Below, piece after piece: positions 55,025 through 64,000 of a stretch of DNA of 64,000 nucleotides. Position numbers and translations under genes: made by a program. Every line of letters begins with the position of its first letter. Positions within the stretch are counted from its first letter, which is position 1. The DNA is taken from contig NZ_VYSG01000002.1 in the NCBI RefSeq assembly GCF_010667615.1, positions 62,001 through 126,000 on the forward strand. Direction: 5' to 3'. The notes beneath the pieces are model-generated. The model saw nothing but the letters and a program-made list of their open reading frames with translations. It was not told where the DNA came from and ran no database searches. This DNA is from Bifidobacterium choloepi. GTDB taxonomy: Bacteria; Actinomycetota; Actinomycetes; Actinomycetales; Bifidobacteriaceae.

Positions 55025-57910
55025 CTACTCGGACGCTACTGCGTCCAGAATCGGCTGTTTCAGGGCGCGGCTGGCGGGGCTGACCGAGGCGACCAGGCCA
55101 ACGACGATCGACAGCACGAGGAACCAGGCGAGCATCGACCATGGAATCGACAGCGTGTTGAGTCCGTTGGCCTGGTAGGCGGCGCGGATGACGGCGCCGG
55201 CGCCGACGCCGACGACAATGCCGAGCAGCGTGCCGAATACCGAGATGATCGCCGCCTCGATGCCGAGCATGCCGCGCACCTGTCCGCGCGACGTGCCGAT
55301 TGCGCGCAGCAGCCCGATCTCGCGCGTGCGCTCGGAGACGTTGAGGGCCAGCGTGTTGACGATGCCGAAAATGGCGATCAGGATCGACAGCGCGAGCAAC
55401 GCGTACAGGATCATCAGCACCTGGTCGATCATCGAGCTCACCGTCGACTTGAATTCGTCGCGATTCATCACCGTCAGCACGTAGTACGGCTTCACGGCCT
55501 TCTCGAGGTCCGTCTGCACCGTCGCCAGGTCGGCGCCGGCCGCGGCGTTGAGGTACATGACCATCGTGAACGTCGTCTGCTCGGTGCCGAGCTCGCCGCC
55601 GAGATCCTCGTTGACGAAGACGTAGTTCTGGTAGACGGAGTTGTCGATGATCGCGCCGACGACGAGTTGCTTCGTGACCGTCGTCGTCTTCGTCTTGACG
55701 AACTGCGACTGGTCGACATCCTGCGCCTCGTCGGCAGTCTTCGTCGCCTCGTCGGCCTTGGCCTGCGCGCCGGCCGTGTCGCCGGCGGCGAGCAGCTGCT
55801 GCGCCTCGGCCTGCAGTTGCGTCACCTGCTGCTGCACTTGCTGCCGGTACGCCTCGATCGCGGCCTGCGTGGCGTCCTCGTCGACTTCGATCTGGTCGGC
55901 CGAGACGTCGACGGTCTCGCCGACCGTCCAGCCCTGCCGTTCGGCGACTTTGGACCCGACGACGAGCTCGCCGTCGTCCAGTGCCGTCACGGCATTGCCG
56001 GCCGTCGTCGTCGGCTCGAAGATGTCGGTGAACAGGTTCGATTCGGCCGTCATCGTCATGCCCTGGATCCGTTCGCCGCCGTACTTGACGCCCATGATCA
56101 TGCTGATCGGCGAGACGACGTCGATGTCCTTGACGCTCTTGACGGCGTCGATTTCCTCCTCGGTGATCTGGCCGTTCGCGGCGTTCATGACGACGAAGTC
56201 GCCCTTGAAGCCGGTGTCGACGAGCGAATTGACCGACGTCTTCGCCGACGCGGCGACGACGCCGAGGCAGGAGACGATCGCGACGCCGACGAACAGCGCC
56301 GTCGCCGTGTTGGCCGTGCGCCGCTTGGCCCGCGAGATGTTGCGGGTCGCCAGCCGGCCGGTCACCGGCCAGACATGCGACGGAATCCAGCCGAGGACGG
56401 CCTGCGCCGGCACGACGAGTGCCGGGGCGAGCACGATGATGCCGAGCACGACGAGGCCGGCGCCGACGCCGAGTGGCCAGCCGACCGACATGTCGTTGAC
56501 GGCGTCCCACGGCGTCGGGCCGCCGTCGCCGGCGGCCTTCGCGTTGGCGAGCAGCACGGTGAACCACCAGCAGCCGGCGCCGAGGATCGTCATGACGCCG
56601 CCGAGCACGGCGCGCGGCCGTACCGGCTTCTCGGGGTTGACGGTCTCGTTCATCGCCTGGATCGGCGGGGCCGTGGCGGCCGTGCGGGCCGGCCACGTCG
56701 CGCCGACCAGCGTGACGACCAGGCCGACGACCAGGCCGACCAGGCAGTCGGACCACGACGGCGTCACCGATCCGGACAGCGACATGCCCATCTGTCCCAG
56801 GCCGGCGGCGATCAGCGCGAGCATGCCCCAGCTGAGGAAGATGCCGATGACCGAGCCGATGACGCCGAGGACGATCGCCTGGATGATGACGGTCATGAAG
56901 ATCTGCGCGGGGGAGGCGCCGATCGAGCGCAGCAGCGCGTAGCCGCGCATCGAGTCGCGCACGATCATCGAGAACGTGTTCGCGATGATGAACGAGCCGA
57001 CGAACAGCGCGATGACGGCGAAGATCAGGATCAGCGGCTGGATGAAGCCGAGCTGTTCCTGCGTCGACTTCGTCGATTCCTCGCGCACCGAGTCGCCGGT
57101 GACGGCCGTCGCGTCGGAGTCGGCCGGCAGCGCCGCGTTGATCCTGTCGGCCAGATCCTGCTGTTCGGCCTCGCTCAGCGCCGTCGTCATCGAGCCGTAG
57201 ACGCCGATCTCGTCGACGTCGGTCGTGTCGTTTTGCTGCTGGTAGTACGACTTGGCGAGCGAGACCGGAATCGCGACGATGATCGTGCCGGCCTGCGCCG
57301 ACGAACAGGAGAACTCGCCGACGACCTTGACGTCCTTCGGGCCGTCGGGATAGACGATCGTCGTCGTGTCGCCGACCTTCAGTCCGGCCGTCCCGGCCGA
57401 ATCGTCGAGCAGGGCGATCTCGTCGTCGGCAGTCGGCCAGCGGCCGTCGGTCAGCGACGTCGACCGCCACGTCGTCCCGTCGCCCAGGCCGACCGTCATC
57501 GTCGAGCCGCCGAGCGTCGACGTCGCGTCGCCGTCGGCGCCGACGAGGACGACGTTGGACACGTTGTAGAGAATGCGGGATTCGGCCACGCCGTCGACGC
57601 CGTCAATCGTCGTCATCAGGTCGGGATCGACGAGATTGTACCGGGTCGTGTCGTCGCCGGAGGAGCCGGACGACTCGTCCGACGGCATGGCGGCCGAATC
57701 GGACGAATCGTCGTTCTTCTGGGCGGTGGCGCCGCGCACGTAGACGTCGGCGTCGGTGTTCGTCGCCATCATGCTCTCGACCTGGCTGTCGAGCATGGCG
57801 CGGAAGCAGAACGAGCCGACGACGAACGCGACGCCGAGCGCGATCGCGACGATCGACATGACGAACCGCCGCAGGTGGGACTTCGCGTCCCGCAGGCCAA
57901 TGCGGATCAT
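55025..57910 (-). CDS. FtsX/MacB-family ABC transporter permease
   Basis: Large export-type permease, 961 aa, with two MacB-like periplasmic/FtsX modules and about ten membrane segments. The first follows RDAKSHLRRFVMSIVAIALG at the N-terminus. A Gln/Ala/Glu-rich coiled-coil-like stretch (QVQQQVTQLQAEAQQLL) lies in the second extracytoplasmic domain (about 55740-55870). Homologues move lipoproteins, peptides or antibiotics, or control envelope enzymes. ATG 57910 lies one base after the stop of its partner ATPase gene. Substrate unknown. Confidence 0.87.
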   Translation of the reverse strand: MIRIGLRDAKSHLRRFVMSIVAIALGVAFVVGSFCFRAMLDSQVESMMATNTDADVYVRGATAQKNDDSSDSAAMPSDESSGSSGDDTTRYNLVDPDLMTTIDGVDGVAESRILYNVSNVVLVGADGDATSTLGGSTMTVGLGDGTTWRSTSLTDGRWPTADDEIALLDDSAGTAGLKVGDTTTIVYPDGPKDVKVVGEFSCSSAQAGTIIVAIPVSLAKSYYQQQNDTTDVDEIGVYGSMTTALSEAEQQDLADRINAALPADSDATAVTGDSVREESTKSTQEQLGFIQPLILIFAVIALFVGSFIIANTFSMIVRDSMRGYALLRSIGASPAQIFMTVIIQAIVLGVIGSVIGIFLSWGMLALIAAGLGQMGMSLSGSVTPSWSDCLVGLVVGLVVTLVGATWPARTAATAPPIQAMNETVNPEKPVRPRAVLGGVMTILGAGCWWFTVLLANAKAAGDGGPTPWDAVNDMSVGWPLGVGAGLVVLGIIVLAPALVVPAQAVLGWIPSHVWPVTGRLATRNISRAKRRTANTATALFVGVAIVSCLGVVAASAKTSVNSLVDTGFKGDFVVMNAANGQITEEEIDAVKSVKDIDVVSPISMIMGVKYGGERIQGMTMTAESNLFTDIFEPTTTAGNAVTALDDGELVVGSKVAERQGWTVGETVDVSADQIEVDEDATQAAIEAYRQQVQQQVTQLQAEAQQLLAAGDTAGAQAKADEATKTADEAQDVDQSQFVKTKTTTVTKQLVVGAIIDNSVYQNYVFVNEDLGGELGTEQTTFTMVMYLNAAAGADLATVQTDLEKAVKPYYVLTVMNRDEFKSTVSSMIDQVLMILYALLALSILIAIFGIVNTLALNVSERTREIGLLRAIGTSRGQVRGMLGIEAAIISVFGTLLGIVVGVGAGAVIRAAYQANGLNTLSIPWSMLAWFLVLSIVVGLVASVSPASRALKQPILDAVASE

Positions 57911-57911
57911 C

Positions 57912-58829
57912 TCACTGCACCTCGCCGTCGTCGGGATCCTGCACGATTCCGGCATCCGAAGCCGGTCCGTCTACCTTCGGGTCGTCCTCGATGGCCTCGA
58001 CGGTCTCCTCGGCCGCGGCCATCTCGGCGGCAGTGTCGCCGTCACCGTTGTCGGCGAACACGTCGAGGATCTCCTCGTAGTCCGGATGATCCATGTCGAG
58101 CGTGATCGAGCCGTCGGCGAGGACGAGGACGCGGTCGGCGAAGCTGGCGGCGCGCGGATCGTGCGTGACCATGACGATCGACTGGCCATAGTCGCGCACC
58201 GAACGGCGCAGGAACTCGAGCACTTCCTTGCTCGAGCGCGAGTCGAGGTTGCCGGTCGGCTCGTCGGCGAAGATGACGCTCGGCCGCTGCATCATCGCGC
58301 GGGCGCAGGCGACGCGCTGCTGCTGGCCGCCCGACAGCTGGCTCGGCCGGTGACCGAGCCGGTTCCCGAGACCGACGACATGGACGATCCTGTCGAACCA
58401 GTCGCGGTCGATCGGCTTGTGCGCAATCTGGAGGGGAAGGAGAATGTTCTCCTCGGCCGACAACGTCGGCACGAGGTTGAACGACTGGAAAATGAAGCCG
58501 ATCTCGTTGCGGCGCAGGTTCGTCAGCTGCTTCTGGCCCATCGCGCTGACCTCGCGCCCCTCGACGAAGACCTGGCCGGACGTCGGGGTGTCGAGGCCGG
58601 CCATGCAGTGCATCAGCGTGGACTTGCCGGAGCCGGACGGTCCCATGATCGCCGTCATCTGGCCGCGGCGGAACTCGACGTCGATGTCGTCCAGCGCCAC
58701 GACTTCCGATTCGCCTTCGCCGTACTGCTTGTGCAGGTGAATGGCGCGCGCGACGACCGGGCCGGACGAATCGTGCCCGACGGCGTCTCCCTGCCGAACC
58801 CTGCGATGTCGTGCCGAATGTCCCGTCAT
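57912..58829 (-). CDS. MacB/LolD-type ABC transporter ATPase
   Basis: ATP-binding partner of the downstream permease, 305 aa. Walker [19 protein letters not shown]-loop [10 protein letters not shown], signature [15 protein letters not shown], Walker [13 protein letters not shown] and the switch His in VTHDPRAA are intact. An acidic C-terminal tail of about 60 residues ([18 protein letters not shown]) is added. ATG 58829 has GGGAGG upstream; a TTG start at 58865 is possible but weaker. Divergent from xerC. Confidence 0.92.
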   Translation of the reverse strand: MTGHSARHRRVRQGDAVGHDSSGPVVARAIHLHKQYGEGESEVVALDDIDVEFRRGQMTAIMGPSGSGKSTLMHCMAGLDTPTSGQVFVEGREVSAMGQKQLTNLRRNEIGFIFQSFNLVPTLSAEENILLPLQIAHKPIDRDWFDRIVHVVGLGNRLGHRPSQLSGGQQQRVACARAMMQRPSVIFADEPTGNLDSRSSKEVLEFLRRSVRDYGQSIVMVTHDPRAASFADRVLVLADGSITLDMDHPDYEEILDVFADNGDGDTAAEMAAAEETVEAIEDDPKVDGPASDAGIVQDPDDGEVQ

Positions 58830-58891
58830 GGCCGCCCTCCCGATGCCGATAGTTTGCAGTGACAACTATCCAGCCTACCCTGTCTGTTTTC

Positions 58892-58932
58892 GATGGCACA
58901 AACCCTGGCTTGCAGCTCGGATCCGCGACACC
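58892..58932. repeat. Degenerate dispersed palindrome
   Basis: GGCACAAACCCTGGCT and AGCTCGGATCCGCGACACC match the GTCGCAAACCCGGGCT family with several mismatches. It lies between the divergent ABC ATPase and xerC genes. Confidence 0.6.
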
Positions 58933-58964
58933 GGACAGGAGCGGGACGGCCTAGAGTGGAGAGC

Positions 58965-59993
58965 ATGAACGACGTGACGGTATGGATCGAACGGCTGCTG
59001 GACGACTACCGGCGCTACCTGCTCGCGAACCGGGGACTGTCGGAGCATACGTGCCGCGCGTACGTGTCGGATGTCGGCCAGTGCCTCGAGTGGCTCGCCG
59101 GCGTCGCCGGCGCGACGTCGCTCGCCGACGTCACGCTCGACGACCTGCGCGGCTGGATGGCCGTCGAGTCGCGTGCCGTCGGCCGCAGCTCGCTGGCCCG
59201 CAAGACCGTGTCGGTGCGCCGGTTCTTCGACTGGGCCGCCGACCACGGCCGCTCGCCGTCGAACCCCGCCGCCAGCCTCGCCATCCCGAAGATTCCGGAA
59301 ACATTGCCCGTCGTCCTCAACGAATCGCAGGCGGCACGGCTAATGGACGACGTCGACGCCGAAGCCGGCGGCGTGCGCCCGAACGATGCCCGCGACGGCA
59401 ACGCGGGCCGGACGGCGGACCGCCGCGGGAACGGGTCGGCGGGGGAGAGCGACGACACCCGCGGGCAGTCGCCGGCGCGGCACGCGGCGGCCGTGCGCGA
59501 CTGCGCGATCGTCGAGCTGCTGTACGCGACCGGCATCCGCGTCGCCGAGCTCGTCGGCCTCGATCTGGACGACGTCGACTGGGCCAACCGCACCGTCCGC
59601 GTGACCGGCAAGGGCGACAAGCAGCGCACCGTGCCGTTCGGCGCGCCGGCCGCCCGCGCGCTCGGACACTGGACCGACGGCGACGACGGACGCGCGGCGC
59701 TCGCGAACGGGCGCAGCGGCCGGGCGCTGTTCGTCGGCGCGAGGGGAGGACGGATCGACCAGCGGATCGTGCGCGGGATCGTCCACCGCGAGGCCGCCCG
59801 CGCCGGGGTGCCCGATATCGGTCCGCACGCGCTGCGCCACTCGGCCGCCACGCACATGCTCGACGGCGGCGCCGACCTGCGCGAGGTGCAGGAAATGCTC
59901 GGCCACTCGTCGCTGCAGACGACGCAGCGGTACACGCACGTCTCGATCGAGCAGCTCAAGACCCGCTACCGCCAGGCCTTTCCGCGGGCCTGA
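58965..59993 (+). CDS. xerC: Tyrosine recombinase XerC
   Basis: Partner of XerD at dif, 342 aa. Core-binding domain RYLLANRGLSEHTCRAYVSD; catalytic Arg in ATGIRVAELVGL, Lys in GKGDKQR, HALRHSAATH, the His in LGHSSLQTTQ and Tyr in QRYTHV. An unusual insert of about 40 residues rich in Asp, Gly, Asn and Arg (about residues 134-172) separates the two halves and includes GAACGATGCCCGCGA, close to the dispersed word. TAGAGT ends 7 nt before the ATG, suggesting a leaderless transcript. Confidence 0.92.
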   Translation: MNDVTVWIERLLDDYRRYLLANRGLSEHTCRAYVSDVGQCLEWLAGVAGATSLADVTLDDLRGWMAVESRAVGRSSLARKTVSVRRFFDWAADHGRSPSNPAASLAIPKIPETLPVVLNESQAARLMDDVDAEAGGVRPNDARDGNAGRTADRRGNGSAGESDDTRGQSPARHAAAVRDCAIVELLYATGIRVAELVGLDLDDVDWANRTVRVTGKGDKQRTVPFGAPAARALGHWTDGDDGRAALANGRSGRALFVGARGGRIDQRIVRGIVHREAARAGVPDIGPHALRHSAATHMLDGGADLREVQEMLGHSSLQTTQRYTHVSIEQLKTRYRQAFPRA

Positions 59994-60617
59994 CGGCTTC
60001 CGTCCCGTCCCGTGATTCCCGGCGACATGGACAGAAGACGCGCAGGCGTCGACCGATGGCATGCGGCGGCGACAAGTTATGCCGAAGGCGAACAGTGCCG
60101 ATGCGAAGCGAACATATAGTGAGATTTTCGGGATATTTCCCATCGGCGTGAAACATTCCCGAAACAATCGTGGAACCCGATCGGCGACCGGCACCCCCGT
60201 GAAACGGCGGCGGCGCCCCCGTCCGTCTCAGCACTCGGAATTGTCCGGCTTGCTGGGAAAATCAAGACAAATCGGTGGACGGTCCCGGCAAACCCAGTGA
60301 CGGCAACGGAAAGAGCTGACCGTTCGATGACGGTATGCTGGACAAATCCGCCGGTTTCGTCAACGTTCTATGGCCAATCCATTAGAATTGCGGCAAAATA
60401 GTCTGCAGGTTTCGACGAGGGAGTGGACGGACCACAAGTCCGACGCTCCCTCGTTCGAATCGCCTGTGACGAGACCGCGCACGGCGCCGGCGCCATACCA
60501 GTGGTCGCCGGGCGGTGCCCGCGCCGGAACGAACCGGACCTGCCGGGAAAGGGGACCCGGTCCCGCGGGAAGCGGTCGGCATAGCGCCTGTCCATAAGGA
60601 ATAAGGAGAAACTCAAG
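59994..60617. other. Long gap and leader before oppA
   Basis: More than 600 bp without a gene. A hairpin at 60415-60454 (ACGAGGGAG with CTCCCTCGT, inner GGAC/GTCC) sits in the probable leader. The region around 60360-60405 is A+T richer and may hold the promoter. The SD AAGGAG at 60603-60608 belongs to oppA. Confidence 0.45.
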
Positions 60618-62249
60618 ATGAGTATGAAGAAGAAGGCTGTCGCCCTCGTGGCCGCGGTCGCCGCGCTGGGCATGGGCCTGGCCGGCTGCGGCTCGAGCAG
60701 CAGCTCGTCCTCCGACGACGGCATCATCACCGCCTACGGTTCGGAGCCGCAGAACCCGCTGATCCCGGGCAACACGAACGAGACCGGCGGCGGCCAGGTC
60801 ATCGACCTGCTGTTCAGCCGACTGGTGTCCTTCAAGGCCGACGGCACCGCGCAGAACGAAGTCGCCGAGTCGATCACGCCGAACTCCGACGCCACCGTCT
60901 ACACGATCAAGATCAAGGACGGCTGGAAGTTCACTGACGGCACCGACGTGACGGCCGAATCGTTCACGAAGGCCTGGAGCTACACCGCCAACGTGACGAA
61001 CGCCCAGCTCAACGCCTCGTTCTTCTCCGGCATCGAGGGCTACGACGACCTGCAGAAGGACGGCGTCGCCTCCGACGCCCAGCTGTCCGGCCTCAAGGTC
61101 GTCGACGACCACACGTTCACCGTCACGCTGACGTCGCCTGATTCGGCCTTCCCGGTCGAGATCGGCTACTCGGCATTCTCGCCGCTGCCGGAGTCCTTCT
61201 ACAAGGATCCGTCCGCGTTCGGCGAGAGCCCGGTCGGCAACGGTCCGTACAAGTTCGTCAGCTGGGATCACAACTCCCAGATCGTCCTGACGAAGAACGA
61301 CGACTACGCCGGCAACAACGTCGCCAAGAACAACGGCGTCACGTTCAAGATCTACACCGACACCGAGTCCGCCTACGCTGACGTCCAGGCCGGCAACCTC
61401 GACGTCATGAACACCGTCCCGACCTCGGCGACGAAGACGTTCGAGTCCGACTCCTCCGTCAACGCCTACAACAAGGCCGGCTCCGTCATCCAGACGTTCA
61501 CCATCCCGTGCTCGCTCGAGCACTTCGTCTGCGGCACCGAGGAAGGCAACTACCGTCGTCAGGCCATCTCGATGGCCATCGACCGCCAGTCGATCGTCGA
61601 CAAGGTCCTCGGCGGCGTCGCCACCGTGGCCACCGACTTCACGTCCCCGGTCATCGACGGCTACTCGAAGGACCTGACCGGCGCCGACAACCTCAAGTAC
61701 GACGCCGACAAGGCCAAGGAACTGTGGGCCAAGGCCGACGCGATCTCGAAGTACGACGGCGGCCTGACGTTCACGTACAACTCCGACGGCGGCGCCAAGG
61801 CCGTCTACGACGCGATCGTCAACTCGATCAACAACGTGCTGGACATCAACGCGACGACGAACCCGATCGCCACGTTCTCGGAGTTCCGTTCCGACATCAC
61901 CGACCGCAAGATGACCGGCGCGTTCCGCACCGGCTGGCAGCCGGACTACCCGTCGATCCAGAACTACCTGTACCCGCTGTTCGATTCCGCCGCCGCCGAC
62001 GGCAAGGGCTCGAACGACGGCGACTTCAAGAACGACGACTTCGACAAGCTGTGCTCGCAGGCCGCCGCGGCCACCAGCACCGACGAGGCGATCAAGCTGT
62101 ACCAGCAGGCCGAGGAAATCCTGCTCGAGCAGCTGCCGGCCGTCCCGCTGTACTACTCGAACGCCGACGGCGTCGCCGCCAAGGACATCTCGGGCTTCGA
62201 GATGAACTGGCAGAACGTCCCGATCTACACCGAGCTCGTCAAGAGCTGA
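60618..62249 (+). CDS. oppA: Oligopeptide ABC transporter substrate-binding lipoprotein
   Basis: Family-5 extracytoplasmic binding lipoprotein, 543 aa. The signal peptide has lipobox LAGC (Cys24) and a Ser-rich linker. Mature motifs: SEPQNPLIPGNTNETGGG, YTIKIKDGWKFTDGTDVTAE and DYPSIQNYLYPLFDS. The SD AAGGAG lies before the ATG. The signal peptide is nearly identical to that of the GNB/LNB binding protein (AVAAL.MGLAGCGS). It is followed by a terminator-like hairpin and the oppB/oppC permease genes. Confidence 0.9.
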   Translation: MSMKKKAVALVAAVAALGMGLAGCGSSSSSSSDDGIITAYGSEPQNPLIPGNTNETGGGQVIDLLFSRLVSFKADGTAQNEVAESITPNSDATVYTIKIKDGWKFTDGTDVTAESFTKAWSYTANVTNAQLNASFFSGIEGYDDLQKDGVASDAQLSGLKVVDDHTFTVTLTSPDSAFPVEIGYSAFSPLPESFYKDPSAFGESPVGNGPYKFVSWDHNSQIVLTKNDDYAGNNVAKNNGVTFKIYTDTESAYADVQAGNLDVMNTVPTSATKTFESDSSVNAYNKAGSVIQTFTIPCSLEHFVCGTEEGNYRRQAISMAIDRQSIVDKVLGGVATVATDFTSPVIDGYSKDLTGADNLKYDADKAKELWAKADAISKYDGGLTFTYNSDGGAKAVYDAIVNSINNVLDINATTNPIATFSEFRSDITDRKMTGAFRTGWQPDYPSIQNYLYPLFDSAAADGKGSNDGDFKNDDFDKLCSQAAAATSTDEAIKLYQQAEEILLEQLPAVPLYYSNADGVAAKDISGFEMNWQNVPIYTELVKS

Positions 62250-62300
62250 GCGGCGTAGAGACCGGCGCACCGCCTCTCGCGGCGTGCGCATGACCCCTGG

Positions 62301-62326
62301 AAAGTGGCGGCCATGGCCGCCACTTT
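62301..62326 (+). terminator. Perfect 26-bp palindromic hairpin after oppA
   Basis: AAAGTGGCGGCC with GGCCGCCACTTT, followed by TTCGC. It probably reduces transcription into oppB relative to oppA. Confidence 0.85.
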
Positions 62327-62694
62327 TCGCATGTCGTGCACGGTTCGCCGGATCGTGCACGATTCACGCGGGCGAACGCGGCCCCGGCATTTCGCCGCGG
62401 CCCATCGCCCTCGACAACCGTGTATCAGATGTCGATTCCCCCGTTGCCAATTGATCATGGCAAAACGTTTTGGCCCCGTGAATCGTCCCAAATCGTTCCA
62501 AATAGTGAGGTTTGGGTAGCTTTTTGTAACGGAGTTGCAAGAACGAGGGCCGTTAATTCCACCCTTGGAGTACACTGGCGGGGAACTTTACGACCGTTTT
62601 CGGCTAAGCCGCCGACTTCCCGTGACAAGGAGGCCGGCGAGGTTTTTTTACGAAGGAAAACAGCCGGACGGTCAATGGGAATAAGGAGCAACCA
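62327..62694. other. Gap between oppA and oppB
   Basis: About 370 bp without a gene. It contains GAATCGTCCCAAATCGTTCC near 62479-62498 and a -10-like TACACT near 62568, so oppB may have its own promoter as well as readthrough from oppA. The SD AAGGAG (62683-62688) belongs to oppB. Confidence 0.4.
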
Positions 62695-63621
62695 ATGGGT
62701 AAGTATCTTCTGCACCGCATTTTGCAGATGATCCCCGTGGTTCTTGGTACGACGCTGTTGGTTTACGCGCTCGTGTTCGCGCTGCCGGGTGATCCGGTCG
62801 CGGCCATGTTCGGCGATAAGCCAGTCAACGAAGCAGTTGCTGCCCAGATCCGCGCAGAATACAACCTGGACAAACCGTTCATCGTCCAGTACCTGCTGTT
62901 CTTGAAGAACGCGCTGACGCTGAACTTCGGCAACACGTTCTCCGGCCAGCCGGTGATCAGCCAGATTGCGCGCGCGTTCCCGGTCACCATCAAGCTCGCC
63001 GTCATGGCGTTCTGCTTCGAGGCGATCTTCGGCGTGATCTTCGGCGCGATCTCCGGCCTGAAGAAGGGCAAGTGGTACGACTCGGTCATCCTGATCGTCT
63101 CGCTGCTGCTCATCTCGGTCCCGACGTTCGTCACCGGCTTCGTCGCCCAGTACTTCCTCGGCGTCGAGTGGAGGATCTTCCCGGTCACCGCAGGCTCCAA
63201 CCCCGGCTTCCTCGACCTGTTGATGCCGGCAATGGTGCTTGGCTCCGTCTCGATGGCCTACATCATCCGCCTGTCCCGCTCGGAAATCTCCACGAACATC
63301 GCGCTCGACTACGTGCGCACTGCCCGCGCGAAGGGCATGAGCAACACGAAGGTCACGTTCCGCCACATTCTGCGCAACTCGATGATCCCGGTCGTCACGT
63401 ACCTCGGCCAGGACCTTGGCGCCCTGATGGGCGGCGCGATGATCACCGAGCAGATCTTCAACATCCATGGCGTCGGCTACCTGACCTACCAGTCCATCCT
63501 CAAGGGCGAAGCCAACACCGTCGTCTCCGTCGTCACGCTGCTCACGCTCGTGTTCGTCGTCTGCAACCTGATCGTCGACATGCTGTATGCGCTGATGGAT
63601 CCGCGCATCCGGTACGCGTGA
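62695..63621 (+). CDS. oppB: Oligopeptide ABC transporter permease OppB
   Basis: Inner-membrane permease, 308 aa, normal OppB/DppB length. N-terminus KYLLHRILQMIPVVLGTTLL, then FALPGDPV, the EAA-like loop YVRTARAKGMSNTKVTFRH and the end ALMDPRIRYA. About six membrane segments. The permease oppC follows after 27 bp. Confidence 0.93.
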   Translation: MGKYLLHRILQMIPVVLGTTLLVYALVFALPGDPVAAMFGDKPVNEAVAAQIRAEYNLDKPFIVQYLLFLKNALTLNFGNTFSGQPVISQIARAFPVTIKLAVMAFCFEAIFGVIFGAISGLKKGKWYDSVILIVSLLLISVPTFVTGFVAQYFLGVEWRIFPVTAGSNPGFLDLLMPAMVLGSVSMAYIIRLSRSEISTNIALDYVRTARAKGMSNTKVTFRHILRNSMIPVVTYLGQDLGALMGGAMITEQIFNIHGVGYLTYQSILKGEANTVVSVVTLLTLVFVVCNLIVDMLYALMDPRIRYA

Positions 63622-63648
63622 GGCTAGGAGAGGGAAAAGAAGACCACC

Positions 63649-64000
63649 ATGGCAGAGAATGCAAATTCGGCTATCACGAAAGAGAAGCCGCTCGAGACCC
63701 TTCCCGGTCAGGAACGCTACGTCGCGCCGCTCGAGGAAACGCCGCTGCAGCAGGTCGACTCGGTCGACGAGGCCGCCCCGGCCACGTCGATGTGGGCCGA
63801 CGCGTGGCGCACGCTGCGCCGCAACCCGCTGTTCATCATCTCCGGCATCCTGATCCTGTTCATCATCGTCGTCGCGCTGTTCCCGAGCCTGTTCACGAAG
63901 AACAACCCGACGTACTGCTCGCTCGAGTACTCGCTTGACGGCTCGAGCGCCGGCCATCCGTTCGGCTACGACCTGCAGGGCTGCGACATCTACTCGCGCG
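63649..64000 (+). CDS. oppC: Oligopeptide ABC transporter permease OppC (partial, runs off the window)
   Basis: The first ~117 codons of an OppC/DppC-type permease. A charged N-terminus of about 45 residues precedes MWADAWRTLRRNPLFIISG and the first membrane segment. Then comes the extracytoplasmic HPFGYDLQGCDIYSR, the typical HxxGTDxxGRD-like motif of OppC with substitutions. The SD is at about 63627-63636. The 3' end is beyond 64000; ATPase genes are expected next. Confidence 0.9.
   Translation, partial: MAENANSAITKEKPLETLPGQERYVAPLEETPLQQVDSVDEAAPATSMWADAWRTLRRNPLFIISGILILFIIVVALFPSLFTKNNPTYCSLEYSLDGSSAGHPFGYDLQGCDIYSR

Overview
The window is high-G+C chromosomal DNA (roughly two thirds G+C by eye) from a member of the Bifidobacteriaceae, most likely Bifidobacterium or a close relative. 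The best evidence is the complete galacto-N-biose/lacto-N-biose (GNB/LNB) import and phosphorolysis operon, the ROK-regulator/nagB/nagA block, Lys/Orn-type wall genes (murE plus a FemABX transferase), xerD-parA, bL37 and many leaderless promoters. No rRNA, tRNA, CRISPR array, prophage or insertion sequence was recognised.

Layout. 1-8524: a sugar-kinase region. A PfkB fructokinase with a Thr/Ala-rich N-terminal extension and an FHS-family sugar permease lie between two arrays of the same 61-bp hairpin repeat. Then come dtd, a second fructokinase with a ROK repressor (minus strand), and a large beta-helix protein (minus strand). 9122-19056: GNB/LNB operon, with a lipoprotein binding protein, two permeases, GH112 phosphorylase, N-acetylhexosamine 1-kinase, uridylyltransferase and a ROK sugar kinase. 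19450-29858: divergent ROK regulator, nagB, nagA and a dipeptide/oligopeptide-type ABC transporter. 29990-32094: small genes among composite inverted repeats and one gene remnant. 32095-43693: housekeeping genes (aminopeptidase P, Nudix, folC, ECF sigma factor with putative anti-sigma partner, murE, femX, ispH, ybaK, aldose epimerase, bL37). 43837-54854: thiN, gap, infC-rpmI-rplT, xerD, parA, typA, a membrane protein, pheA, tyrA. 55025-64000: an FtsX/MacB-type ABC exporter, xerC, and the start of an opp operon that runs off the end.

How the genes fit together. Imported GNB/LNB is split by the phosphorylase to Gal-1-P and GlcNAc/GalNAc. The HexNAc is phosphorylated at C1 by NahK, and GalT exchanges UMP between the sugar phosphates. 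GlcNAc-6-P made by other routes is deacetylated by NagA and deaminated by NagB to fructose-6-P, which enters glycolysis. A shared half-site upstream of both the lnp operon and nagB suggests joint control by the ROK regulator at 19450-20589. A separate pair of palindromes is shared by the two fructokinase promoters.

The most unusual content is not protein-coding. There are two direct arrays of a 61-bp hairpin with compensatory stem changes, a dispersed family of GTCGC/GTCAC palindromes that also covaries, and a strongly over-represented word ACGATTC/GAATCGT. The word appears in intergenic hairpins and inside low-complexity inserts of conserved enzymes. All counts and alignments here were made by eye.
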